Assembly (NCBI GenBank): GCA_022601195.1
Contig: JAHZIX010000045.1
Location: 124,001 to 188,000, forward strand
Length of the DNA: 64,000 nt
Direction of reading: 5' to 3'
Source of the DNA: Deltaproteobacteria bacterium
GTDB taxonomy: Bacteria; Acidobacteriota; Thermoanaerobaculia; Multivoradales; JAHZIX01
Position numbers and translations under genes: made by a program. The notes under the pieces are model-generated. The model was not told the DNA's origin and searched no databases. It saw only the letters and a program-made list of their open reading frames with translations. Shown here piece by piece: positions 37,787-45,808 of the stretch (the first letter of the stretch is position 1; every line of letters starts with the position of its first letter).

Positions 37787-39804
37787 ACCGCCTCCTCGAG
37801 GAGGTCGGCGAGGGGGCCGAAATCTCCCTTCGAGCGCGCCTGACCGGTTTTCTCCAGCTCGCGGTAGGTCGCCCGAACGAGATGTTGGGTAGAAACTTGG
37901 CCGGAGGGAGTGGTGGCGGCCAGGTGAGCGGCGGCCAAACCAATGTTCTGAATGCTGCCGCCGGACAGCCGGAAACGCTCGATGAGAGGCTCGAACTCTA
38001 GCTGCTCGCAGCGATAGCTCTCACCGGGCAGGGCGTGCTCCCATAGGAGCTGCCGCATGGGGCGATCGGGCATGGGGAAATCGAGGAGAAAACGAATCCG
38101 CCGCACAAATGCCTGATCCATGTTGCTGCGCAAGTTGGTCGCTAGGATCGCCACTCCCGAGAAAGACTCCAAACGCTGCAGCAGGTAGCCCACCTCGATG
38201 TTGGCGTAGCGATCATGGGCGTCCTTGACCGAGGAACGCTTGCCGAACAGGGCATCCGCCTCATCGAACAGCAGGAGCCCATGGCCGGCTTCCGCTTCGT
38301 CGAAAACCGTGGCCAAGGCCTTCTCCGTCTCACCGATGTATTTCGACACCACCTGGGACAGATCGATGCGATAGAGATTGAGGCCGAGGCGATTCGCCAG
38401 ACATTGGGTCGCAAAGGTTTTTCCCGTGCCCGGAGGACCGCTGAACAAACAGACCAGACCGCGCCCCAAATGAGAGCTGGGGTGCATCTCCATCTCCCCA
38501 AAGACTCGCGACGAAGCCTCGTACCAGCCGATCACATCGTCCAAGAGGCGGCGTTGGCGTGTCGGCAGCACCAATTCTTCCAGACGGGCATCGGAGGTCA
38601 GGTGGGTGACCAGCTTGCCCATGCGCCGCGCCCCTTGGGAGAGCACCGCCCGCGTCAACCCCTTCGAGCCGGCATGACCCCTGCTTGCCCCCGAAGCAGC
38701 CCGCTGGTCGCGAGCCTCCCGAACCACCGCTCGCACCTCCCCGAGGCCCAGGCGGAAACGCCGCGCCAGGCGCTCCGCCACCTCCGTGGGTTGGCCCGAG
38801 AGCTGCCACACTCTCACCGCCTCCGGGTAGCCGAGAGACGGCACCGAGAGAGAGGCGAAACGACCCACTTCCGCGGTGGTCGAGACCAGCACCAGGCAGG
38901 GGGGCTCGAGGGCTGAGAGGGCGCGCAGAAGCCCCAACTGATCCGCCGCCGAATGGCCGCGATCGATCAAGTCGAGAACCGGCAGCCCCTCTCCAAGCCT
39001 CGCTAGCTCGGCGGCGGAGGGCAACTCCTCCTCTGCCCGCAGAAAGAGTGCTGGCTCCTGCCGCTGGCTCGCCAGGTCCAGGGCCAGCTGCTGGGCAGCG
39101 CGGCGAGAATCGGTTCGCAGGCAGACGATCCCCCGCTCCGCGAGCAGGGCTGCAGCGCCGACGACTCTCGATTCGTCAAAGGCGCTGCTCGGGGCGGGCT
39201 TCTCCCGCTCGACCCACACCCTACCGGGGCTTCTAGCCAGGCTCGTCGCCAAGCTCGCCACTGACTCCGCCGTGCCTGCGGCCAAGAGGCCACTGAGCTC
39301 GCGCACGGCGATCCTCAAGCCTCGCTGAGTCACCGGGGCTCCCGGCAGGGCTTCCACCACATCGAGCAGGCCGAGGCGGCGGGCTTCCCCTCCCTCGAGA
39401 GCACAGCGCAACCCCTCCGAATAGGCAGTACCCAAAGCCTGATGGGCGATACGAGCGAAAGCCACCGGGGTCACTAAATGCACCCTCTCCTCCTCCGCCA
39501 ATAGACTGGCCGCCGCCGCTGCGTCCGGGAAAAACTCCGTGGCCAAGCACAGACACACCAACCAGGAGTCGAGCCGGCCAAGACCGAGGTCGCCTCGTAG
39601 ACGAGCCTGAAGTGGGTCCACTGCTCCATCCCTTCCGAAACTTTCGGTACCTCCGATAGCCTCCATGAACGCCGCCAGCGGTAGCCAGAGTCCCTCAGGA
39701 TCCGGCCACGGCTGATCGGCTACGGAAACTTCGTCCGCCGGCACCGCCAAGGCACAACGGGCAGCGGTGAGTAGGGCTTGGCGAGCTAGCTCCAGGCTGT
39801 TCAT
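37783..39804 (-). CDS. Afp15-like AAA+ ATPase of the eCIS
   Basis: 673 aa. The C-terminal AAA+ module is complete: Walker A GPPGTGKT (about 457-464), Walker B LLLFDEADALF (about 507-517), sensor-1 ATNLRSNMDQAF and arginine finger region FVRRIRF. The N-terminal half (about 1-400) has a second, degenerate NTPase-like part and Ala-rich helices without Walker A. Afp15/Pvc15 ATPases are required for eCIS assembly or release; AAA+ ATPases are not part of R-type tailocins or of T4-type tails, so this gene is a key marker that the locus is an eCIS. Coupled by overlaps to both neighbours. Confidence 0.92.
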   Translation of the reverse strand: MNSLELARQALLTAARCALAVPADEVSVADQPWPDPEGLWLPLAAFMEAIGGTESFGRDGAVDPLQARLRGDLGLGRLDSWLVCLCLATEFFPDAAAAASLLAEEERVHLVTPVAFARIAHQALGTAYSEGLRCALEGGEARRLGLLDVVEALPGAPVTQRGLRIAVRELSGLLAAGTAESVASLATSLARSPGRVWVEREKPAPSSAFDESRVVGAAALLAERGIVCLRTDSRRAAQQLALDLASQRQEPALFLRAEEELPSAAELARLGEGLPVLDLIDRGHSAADQLGLLRALSALEPPCLVLVSTTAEVGRFASLSVPSLGYPEAVRVWQLSGQPTEVAERLARRFRLGLGEVRAVVREARDQRAASGASRGHAGSKGLTRAVLSQGARRMGKLVTHLTSDARLEELVLPTRQRRLLDDVIGWYEASSRVFGEMEMHPSSHLGRGLVCLFSGPPGTGKTFATQCLANRLGLNLYRIDLSQVVSKYIGETEKALATVFDEAEAGHGLLLFDEADALFGKRSSVKDAHDRYANIEVGYLLQRLESFSGVAILATNLRSNMDQAFVRRIRFLLDFPMPDRPMRQLLWEHALPGESYRCEQLEFEPLIERFRLSGGSIQNIGLAAAHLAATTPSGQVSTQHLVRATYRELEKTGQARSKGDFGPLADLLEEAV

Positions 39805-40949
39805 GGCACCAACTCCAAAAGAACCGGAGAGGTGAAGCGATGGGCGGCGACTCTGGCGCTGACCCGTAGCGCGGTGAAAGGAACCCCGGCGGCGGTCAAA
39901 TCGGCGGGAGCAATGACCACCGAGCCATCAACGGGGGGTGCTGCCGGAGCGATCGCATGGATCTCGTCCGGGGCTTGCAGTCCAGCGTCCGGCCAGAAAT
40001 AGACTTCGCTGGTAGTGGCCAGCCCCGCACCGGTCAGGACTAAGTCTCCTCCTGCCAGCGAATGGGCCGACGGCAGCGGCGCATCGAGGTTGCCAGCGGC
40101 GAGTCCTGACACGGTGAGAGGGGACGGCTCTGAGACCAGCCGGCCGACGGTGAGAGTCACGTCGTAGCTGCCCTCCTCGACCTCATCCCCGGGAGCTACC
40201 GGCAGATCGACGAAGATAGGTCCGCCGGCCGTGGGGATCGACAAGTCTGCCGCTTCCACCCGAACATCGCCGATAGACACCCGCACCGGGGCTCCCGAGA
40301 GACGAGCGTCGAGGCGAATGCGCCCCCCCACGGCTGCTGTCTCCGGAGTGATTCGCTCGATAGCCGGTGGGGAAAGGGACTCGATCTCTCCCAATCGGAT
40401 CCCCCCAGGATGAACGATGGGCGGCTGGGCTCCTGGAGCGGCGAGGCTCGCCAACTGGAGGGGCCCCGCTTCGAAGAGGGCCCAAGGCCGATGACGAATC
40501 TGCAACGGCGAGAACATCTTCTCCATCAGGTCCGCCGCTGTCGGCACGTGCACCACCGACAAACGGCCGGTGCCGAGGGGTACGACCCCAGCAAAGGTCA
40601 GGGGCAACTGGAGCACCGGATCACCATGAAACGCCTGCAGGACCTGGCCCAGGAGGTTGTAGCCTTGGATTGGGTCGGTGTCCGGAGCCGTACCATAGGT
40701 GGTCACCATGAAGTAGGCAGCGACGGTAACCGGCGGCGGGGTCAGCCCACCGATGCCATCGAGCTCCGGCGGGTCGTTGCGGTGGGTCGGCTGTGGGGTT
40801 ACCCACATCAGAGTGATGCGAATTGCCTCCCCCGGGCCCGTCGGCGGGTCGATGGGAGTCCCCACCAGCACGTCTGCGACCCCAGTGCGTTCGGCGACTA
40901 GGTCAGCCATTACCTGACCGGCATCGTGAAGGTTGGCGAACAAAGCCAC
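39801..40949 (-). CDS. Pvc16/DUF4255 cap-like protein with Ig/IPT-like C-terminus
   Basis: 382 aa. The N-terminal about 190 residues are a DUF4255/Pvc16 domain (MVTTYGTAPDTDPIQGYNLLGQVLQAF, IRHRPWALFE), the tail-terminator/cap that stops tube and sheath growth (Afp16). After it come two Ig/IPT-like beta domains (IERITPETAAVGGRIRLDARLSG and LVLTGAGLATTSEVYF in pieces), an extension often seen in non-Enterobacteria eCIS. The start is one base after the upstream stop. Confidence 0.85.
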   Translation of the reverse strand: MALFANLHDAGQVMADLVAERTGVADVLVGTPIDPPTGPGEAIRITLMWVTPQPTHRNDPPELDGIGGLTPPPVTVAAYFMVTTYGTAPDTDPIQGYNLLGQVLQAFHGDPVLQLPLTFAGVVPLGTGRLSVVHVPTAADLMEKMFSPLQIRHRPWALFEAGPLQLASLAAPGAQPPIVHPGGIRLGEIESLSPPAIERITPETAAVGGRIRLDARLSGAPVRVSIGDVRVEAADLSIPTAGGPIFVDLPVAPGDEVEEGSYDVTLTVGRLVSEPSPLTVSGLAAGNLDAPLPSAHSLAGGDLVLTGAGLATTSEVYFWPDAGLQAPDEIHAIAPAAPPVDGSVVIAPADLTAAGVPFTALRVSARVAAHRFTSPVLLELVP

Positions 40950-42167
40950 TTAGCGACCCCCTCCCGAAAAGCCGAGGCCCGGGTCGATCTGGTGGCGGCG
41001 AGCGGGCTGTCGTGAAGGTCGAGGCTTCCCTTTCCCTGCCTTCGCCGGCTTCACTTCGATCCTGCCGATACGCACTGAAACCGGAGCCACCCCAGGAGAG
41101 GTTGGTGAAGGGCCCGTGCTCTTCACCCGTCCGTCATCACGAACCGGCCGAGGTGGAGCGCTAGCGAGGGCGGGTGGAGGTGACGGAGTGGGAGATGTGG
41201 TGGCTGGCGGCCCCGACTCTCTCGCATCCCCTTGCCGACTGTTTGGGTCGGCTCCCTCGACGCCTTCTTCCAGAGATTCTTGGCGACTCGAGGGGGGCGA
41301 CGAGGGACGGGAAGCCGCAGCCACCGGGACTTTTGGGAGCGACTCCCGGGCTCCCTTCATCGCGCCCGTTGGCCCCTCTCGGTGCGACGAGGGAACCGGT
41401 GATGGCAAAGCACTGGAGTCCACCCCTGGGAGCCTCCGAGACAACTTCTCTTCGGCCTGGCGGGCTGCCTCGGAGGCCTCGGTAGCGGGGCGAGGTGAAG
41501 AGGAAGGAAGCAGCTCCTCAGGAGCTTTCGCCAGCGATGGGGATCCTACGACCTCCGGGGTCGAAGGAGCGATGGGAGCTGGCCCGGGCATAGCGGGCTG
41601 CTTCCCCTGGTTTGGCCGCTCCTCGCCGGGTTGCCTCTCAAAGATGTGACGCTCGACGACCCGCTCACGGATGGTTTCCCGAACTCTTGGCGGTGTCGTG
41701 CTTCGGGTCTCCTCTGGAGCCAACGAGAAGGGGCTCGCCGAAGACCGCGAGGCAGAGGACTTCACGCTGGCAGAATGGGGGAGAGCTGCCGATCGAGCCC
41801 TCTCCTGCGGACCAAGGCTCGAGGGCGACGGACCCGGCGAGGGGGTAGATTTCCGGGGGCCAGGGTCGAGCACCCGGGCTGGAGCCAGGAGGGAAGCCAC
41901 GGCTGCCTGTGGGGGGATTCCCTCGGAAGGTCTCAGGTCACTACCCTCTTCCGTGCCTCCTGCCTGCGGGCCCGGAGAGAGAGGTCGTCCGAGGTCGCGA
42001 GGCAAGACCGGTCGGGCGGGGGTCGCTACGAGAGGCTGGGTCGCTGCGAGAGCCGGGGCTCCCGGAGTTCGATTGTTTGCTCCGGCGGCCTTGGAACCGA
42101 CCGAGGAGAACCCCGGGGCCGCAAGGGGGCCTCGCAGGAGACGCTCCAGACCTCGCCCAGGGGCCAT
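40950..42167 (-). CDS. Pro/Ser-rich disordered eCIS protein with C-terminal IGRIEV motif
   Basis: 405 aa, low complexity (Pro, Ser, Ala, Arg), probably unstructured except for short islands (VRETIRERVVERHIFE near 155 and VSVRIGRIEVKP near 370). The latter motif recurs near the end of hypothetical proteins in similar eCIS loci, which is why I accept this frame over long shadow frames on the other strand. A GGGGGAG site precedes ATG 42167, which follows the preceding stop directly. It may act as a linker, scaffold or tape-measure-like protein; unproven. Confidence 0.65.
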   Translation of the reverse strand: MAPGRGLERLLRGPLAAPGFSSVGSKAAGANNRTPGAPALAATQPLVATPARPVLPRDLGRPLSPGPQAGGTEEGSDLRPSEGIPPQAAVASLLAPARVLDPGPRKSTPSPGPSPSSLGPQERARSAALPHSASVKSSASRSSASPFSLAPEETRSTTPPRVRETIRERVVERHIFERQPGEERPNQGKQPAMPGPAPIAPSTPEVVGSPSLAKAPEELLPSSSPRPATEASEAARQAEEKLSRRLPGVDSSALPSPVPSSHREGPTGAMKGARESLPKVPVAAASRPSSPPSSRQESLEEGVEGADPNSRQGDARESGPPATTSPTPSPPPALASAPPRPVRDDGRVKSTGPSPTSPGVAPVSVRIGRIEVKPAKAGKGKPRPSRQPARRHQIDPGLGFSGGGR

Positions 42168-42275
42168 CTACTCCCCCTTCCCCTGCGGCTCTATAGCGAC
42201 CGTCTGTCCAGAGCCCCTGCTCCGGCGATGCCTCGCTGAAGTCTGCTCTTCGGTCTTCTGCTGGGTTGCACTCAT
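42168..42275 (-). CDS. 35-aa basic micro-protein
   Basis: A 35-residue, basic, Gln/Arg/Ser-rich open frame starting at ATG 42275, with a GAGGAA site 5 bases upstream, squeezed between two adjacent genes with no space left over. The frame is open to 42404, but that would overlap the DUF6760-like gene completely. No family is recognised; it may be a real micro-protein or a leader for translation of the Pro/Ser-rich gene. Confidence 0.4.
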   Translation of the reverse strand: MSATQQKTEEQTSARHRRSRGSGQTVAIEPQGKGE

Positions 42276-42283
42276 GACGTTCC

Positions 42284-42454
42284 TCAGGAATCTCCCAACC
42301 CCGCGCTCCACTGAGCGTCGAGCTCCTCCTCGATGAGCTCCAGGTAGCCCTGGCGTTGGACGAGGGACAGGTTCATGAGCTCTCGCCGTGACCAGTGATA
42401 GCAACGGGCCAATCGGTGGATTTCCCGCAGCAAACGTTGGCTTCGCTGTTTCAT
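42284..42454 (-). CDS. DUF6760-like 56-aa eCIS protein
   Basis: 56 aa. Start ATG 42454 overlaps the gp51-like stop as ATGA. The helical sequence has LLREIHRLARCYHWSRRELM followed by LVQRQGYLELIEEEL, the pattern of DUF6760 (W near position 21, R-rich, then LxxxERxxYLxLI). This family occurs almost only next to the gp51-like chaperone in eCIS loci. Function unknown; small size suggests a chaperone partner for the tube or hub. Confidence 0.72.
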   Translation of the reverse strand: MKQRSQRLLREIHRLARCYHWSRRELMNLSLVQRQGYLELIEEELDAQWSAGLGDS

Positions 42455-43233
42455 CTCAGACAAAAAAAAACTGCCACATCGAAAGGGCTGGTGAACGCGC
42501 AGGCGCAGTCACAGCAACTCACCGCCATATCGAGGGCAAGATCCGGGGTGGCGGCGTCGATGGCCTGCTCCATGGCCCGGCGCTCGGCGGATGGCAAGGC
42601 ACGGACCTGTAGCTCGCTGAAGGGCCCCTGCTCCTCCCCAATCTCGAGGAGCAGACGGGCCAAAAGGCGGGTCCGACGCTCCGCATGATTTTTCGGCGGG
42701 GCTTCGAGCAAAGCTTCCTGGTCACCGGCGGTGGGCAAACGCAGGACCGCTCGTCGCTGGTCGCCGATTGGAACCTCCAAAGGTCCCTCCACCGCTTCGA
42801 GCTCGATCGGCAAGACGCTCAGGTCGAAGTCGACCTCATTGGTGCCGCCGCAGGAGGGGCAATCGACCTCCATGGAGACCCGGTCCCCCAAGGATTTCCG
42901 GCGCAGGTCGAGCAGGGCCAGGTCTCTTGCGGCCACCGAGTACTCCCTCACTGCCGCCAAGGCTCCTCCCGGACCCTCCCCGGGGGGTACGGCGCACCGG
43001 GCTAGCAGGTCATTGCACAATCGGCTGGTGTTGAGCTCTCCAGCCGACTCTTCGAGGAACTCCTCTTCGAAGCCAGTCATCGGCCGCAAGGGCAAAGGAA
43101 TCGCGGTAGCGGTTGAAGGGGTCCGAGGCGAAGGCGCGTCAGCAGCCGGCGCTTCCAGGGCAGCTGTACTCTGGTCCCGGAACGGACTGGCCACCCGTTC
43201 ACTGGAAACCGCAGGTCGACTACTGGCGCTCAT
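42451..43233 (-). CDS. T4 gp51-like baseplate hub assembly chaperone with zinc-ribbon motifs
   Basis: 260 aa. After a disordered N-terminal 50 residues comes a domain shared with proteins annotated as T4-type baseplate hub assembly chaperone in eCIS loci (REYSVAARDLALLDLRR, VDCPSCGGTNEVDFDLSVLP). CPSCGG (about 127-132) and CCDCACAF near the C-terminus form a likely zinc ribbon. It is made between the tube and the DUF6760 protein, and probably acts in assembly rather than in the finished particle. Confidence 0.72.
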   Translation of the reverse strand: MSASSRPAVSSERVASPFRDQSTAALEAPAADAPSPRTPSTATAIPLPLRPMTGFEEEFLEESAGELNTSRLCNDLLARCAVPPGEGPGGALAAVREYSVAARDLALLDLRRKSLGDRVSMEVDCPSCGGTNEVDFDLSVLPIELEAVEGPLEVPIGDQRRAVLRLPTAGDQEALLEAPPKNHAERRTRLLARLLLEIGEEQGPFSELQVRALPSAERRAMEQAIDAATPDLALDMAVSCCDCACAFTSPFDVAVFFCLR

Positions 43234-43245
43234 CGCTCCCTACCC

Positions 43246-43746
43246 TCAGCTCTCCGCCGGTTCGGCGAAGGCTTCGTCCCGCTCGAAGCCTTCGTGCTCG
43301 AGCTTGATCATTTGAATCGCTACCGCGTTGGCGTTGGCATCCATTTCCGGCAACGCCTGGAACTCGCTGGGCCAGGCCCTTTTGAGCTTGAAGGCCATGG
43401 CGGTGGTCCCCTGTAGGTTGAGCACCTCGATGATGACCTCCTTGCGGTAGTTCTTCAGGGACATGGCGGCATCGCCATCCGGGTTGTTGACCTGCTGCGC
43501 CCATTCGAGAAATTGGGTGTCATGGGTCAATCCCCCTTCCAAGGAGATGGGTTCGTATTTCGAGCGCCCGGGAATCTTGCGCACCACTGACGGGTCTCCC
43601 GCCTGGCGGTACTCGATGACCTCGGTGGTCCGCTTCAACGCCGAGGCCTTGGTGAGACCAGCAACGAAGCGGTTGTCCCACTTGATGCGGAACTTGAAGT
43701 TCTTGTAGGGGTCGAGGCGGTGGCTATTTGTCGAGAACTGGGGCAT
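43246..43746 (-). CDS. eCIS inner tube protein (gp19/Hcp-like)
   Basis: 166 aa, the usual length of contractile tail tube proteins. Characteristic pieces are DPYKNFKFRIKWDNRFVAGL, STVEVIEYR-type sequence (KRTTEVIEYRQAGDPS), GRSKYEPISLEGGLTHD and a C-terminal strand (IQMIKLEHEGFERDEAF). Hexameric rings stack to form the channel that holds cargo. It is the only tube gene seen here, whereas Afp and PVC have two or more. It lies 9 bases after the sheath gene. Confidence 0.92.
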   Translation of the reverse strand: MPQFSTNSHRLDPYKNFKFRIKWDNRFVAGLTKASALKRTTEVIEYRQAGDPSVVRKIPGRSKYEPISLEGGLTHDTQFLEWAQQVNNPDGDAAMSLKNYRKEVIIEVLNLQGTTAMAFKLKRAWPSEFQALPEMDANANAVAIQMIKLEHEGFERDEAFAEPAES

Positions 43747-43755
43747 GGCTGTCTC

Positions 43756-45369
43756 CTAGGCCTCGAGGGCCACTTTCTGTGAGAGTTTGACGACCACGAA
43801 CTCCGCGGGCCGCAACGGCGCAAAACCGACCAGAACGTTGACGATCCCAGCGGTGCGATCGATCTCGGTGGTGGTTTCCGCATCACACTTGACGAAGTAG
43901 GCTTCTCGGGAAGTCGTGCCGGCAAAGGCACCGTTTCGGAACTGGGTTTCCATGAAGGCACCGACGGTGGCTCGTAGACTCGCCCAAAGGCCGTCGCCGT
44001 TGGGCTCGAAGACCGCCCACTGAATGCCGTTGTAGATGCTGTGGCGGAGAAAGATGGCGGTGCGGCGAACCGGCACGTAGCGCCACTCGGAGCTCGGCTG
44101 TCGAGTCCGTGCTCCCCAGCTCACCAGGCCGGCTCCAGCGATGCGGCGTAGGGCGTTGATCCCCTGAGGGTTGAGGTTGTCCTGGTGCACGTCGAGGACG
44201 TCGAAGCTGAGCCGCCGCACTCCAGAAAGAGTTGCCTCGGTGCCCGCCGGGGCCTTCCACACTCCGCGACGCAGATCCGTTCTCGCGTAGAGACCGGCGA
44301 CATGACCTCCCGGTGGAATCACTCGGGTGGCGTTGCTACCGGCCCCAATGGGGTCGGCGATCTCGATATGGGGCCAGTAGAGGCCGTTGTAATTGCTGGC
44401 GGTGGATTGAGTCGCTCCACCGGTACCCCTAGCATGATCGACGGCAGCACTGACCGGGTCGAGCTCGTTGCTCAGGGCTGGTAGCTCGCCCACCAGGAAA
44501 AGGTCCTGGAGAGGCCGCAGCAAGACGTAGTCGACAAATAGGTTGGTAAAACTCACATAGCCGTCGGAGTCCGTCACGCTGACATCGAGGCCGGGCAGCT
44601 GACGGTCCGAGGCGGCCACCATCAAGGCTGCGTCGCTGACTTCAGCAAGGCGCTCGAAAAGAGCCGGAAAATCTGCATCGGCCAGGGCGCTACCACCACC
44701 AACACCTTCGTCCAAAGCCACGGCGGCACCTGCCAAAGTCGCCTCGGTGGGTCCCGCCGAGTTGTCGTCAAGGGCTGGCAGGACCGGCGCGGTGGCTTCG
44801 AACCAGCGAATGAAGAGGCTGCGCCGAAGCACATCGACAACGAAATTCTCGTCGCCGGAGTCGATCGACAGGCGGTCCCAATCTTCGACCCAACGTTCGA
44901 CCCCATCCTCTGGGGAAGTGTAGAAAACGGCGATGCGAAAACGACTGCCATCGGCATCCGTCGAGGCCGCAAAGGTGATCCTGACGCTGTTTCCCCAAAC
45001 TCCTGGGGAAGACGACTCGATGAGAATCGGGTTTCCGGAGGTGCGCGAATCGCGAGTCGCGGTGAGCGCTGGCGTGTCCCATTCGTCCATGGCGCGAAGC
45101 ACGAAGGCCTGGCTACCGCCGTTGGCAAAAAAACCCTCTATGGCGTACTTCATCAACACCGGTGTCGGATCGAGGCCGCCGTCTCGAGCCCGCATATAGC
45201 CGCCGAATAAGCGTTCGTAGTCGTTGCGTCCGATGATTCGAGTGGGGCCGATGGGACCGCGCTCCGTCTCACCGACGAAAATCGCGGTACCTGTCGGTGC
45301 GCCCTCAATGGTTCGGGCGCCGCTAGGGATCTCCTGTACGTAGACCCCGGGGTGGAGCAATGCGGTCAT
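43756..45369 (-). CDS. eCIS contractile sheath protein
   Basis: 537 aa. The start is diagnostic: LHPGVYVQEIPSGARTIEGAPTGTAIFVGET (given in part), followed by the FANGGSQAFVLRA segment and the conserved C-terminal FVVVKLSQKVALEA/PAEFVVV sheath core, with GGVWKAPAG-like text (RRGVWKAPAGTEATLSG). A GGAGGAA site precedes ATG 45369. Only one sheath gene is present. The sheath contracts to drive the tube into the target membrane. It opens the structural part of the locus, 97 bases after a receiver-like gene. Confidence 0.95.
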   Translation of the reverse strand: MTALLHPGVYVQEIPSGARTIEGAPTGTAIFVGETERGPIGPTRIIGRNDYERLFGGYMRARDGGLDPTPVLMKYAIEGFFANGGSQAFVLRAMDEWDTPALTATRDSRTSGNPILIESSSPGVWGNSVRITFAASTDADGSRFRIAVFYTSPEDGVERWVEDWDRLSIDSGDENFVVDVLRRSLFIRWFEATAPVLPALDDNSAGPTEATLAGAAVALDEGVGGGSALADADFPALFERLAEVSDAALMVAASDRQLPGLDVSVTDSDGYVSFTNLFVDYVLLRPLQDLFLVGELPALSNELDPVSAAVDHARGTGGATQSTASNYNGLYWPHIEIADPIGAGSNATRVIPPGGHVAGLYARTDLRRGVWKAPAGTEATLSGVRRLSFDVLDVHQDNLNPQGINALRRIAGAGLVSWGARTRQPSSEWRYVPVRRTAIFLRHSIYNGIQWAVFEPNGDGLWASLRATVGAFMETQFRNGAFAGTTSREAYFVKCDAETTTEIDRTAGIVNVLVGFAPLRPAEFVVVKLSQKVALEA

Positions 45370-45392
45370 GACGTCGGGTTCCTCCGTCTAGT

Positions 45393-45419
45393 CGGCCGGT
45401 CACGGTACTGGACCGGCCG
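45393..45419. repeat. 9-bp perfect inverted repeat upstream of sheath
   Basis: CGGCCGGTC (45393-45401) and GACCGGCCG (45411-45419), loop of 9 bases, lie between the receiver-like gene and the sheath start. There is no T-tract on either side, so it is not a classic terminator. It could be an operator, an attenuating hairpin that sets the high sheath:regulator ratio, or an RNA-processing site. Confidence 0.5.
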
Positions 45420-45466
45420 GTCGGGTTTGCAGGGTTGGCGGATCCAACCGCCTTGGAGCTGACCAC

Positions 45467-45808
45467 TCATCGCGAGCTCCCCTTGGCCGCCACCAAGGTG
45501 GCCATCAGATCGTCGGCTCCAACATCGTCGACAGCGAGCAGGGCACGCTGCCCGTCTTTCGCCAAGCCGATCACGGTGAGGTCGGGAAAGCGGCCGAGGA
45601 GATCGGAATAGAGGGAGGGAACTTCGTCTTCCCCCATTCCCAACAGGACCACGTCTGCTTGGGTCTCTCGCAGCATTGGCTCGATCTGACCTCTCTCCTG
45701 GCAGGCACCCACTACCTTCACGCTCTCCTCGCTCTCGATGAGGTTCTCGACGACGTCGCCAAGAACCCGAGAGCCGATCGGTGCCAATAGAACTCGAAGT
45801 CCGGTCAT
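45467..45808 (-). CDS. receiver-like (pseudo-response-regulator) protein at head of eCIS genes
   Basis: 113 aa, start ATG 45808 with an AGGAGAAC site. The alternating beta-alpha pattern (LRVLLAPIGSRVLGDVVENLIES, VVLLGMGED, LTVIGLAKDG) is that of a CheY-like receiver, but the phospho-acceptor aspartate is replaced (LLGMG) and the acidic pocket is LLAPI. It therefore cannot be phosphorylated in the usual way and has no DNA-binding part. It precedes the sheath gene on the same strand. A role as anti-activator or partner of the adjacent LuxR-type regulator is a guess. Confidence 0.65.
   Translation of the reverse strand: MTGLRVLLAPIGSRVLGDVVENLIESEESVKVVGACQERGQIEPMLRETQADVVLLGMGEDEVPSLYSDLLGRFPDLTVIGLAKDGQRALLAVDDVGADDLMATLVAAKGSSR

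Noticed and set aside
41116-42336. Long plus-strand open frames over the Pro/Ser-rich gene
   Set aside because: They are antisense shadows of a GC-rich low-complexity gene; the minus frame has a ribosome site, exact junctions with neighbours and the IGRIEV motif.
42168-42404. 78-aa version of the small basic gene
   Set aside because: It would fully overlap the DUF6760-like gene; the internal ATG 42275 has the ribosome site.
14518-45808. Prophage or R-type tailocin instead of eCIS
   Set aside because: No lysis, capsid, terminase or integrase genes; AAA+ ATPase, Pvc16, Afp7-like, DUF6760-like and DUF4157 genes are markers of eCIS.
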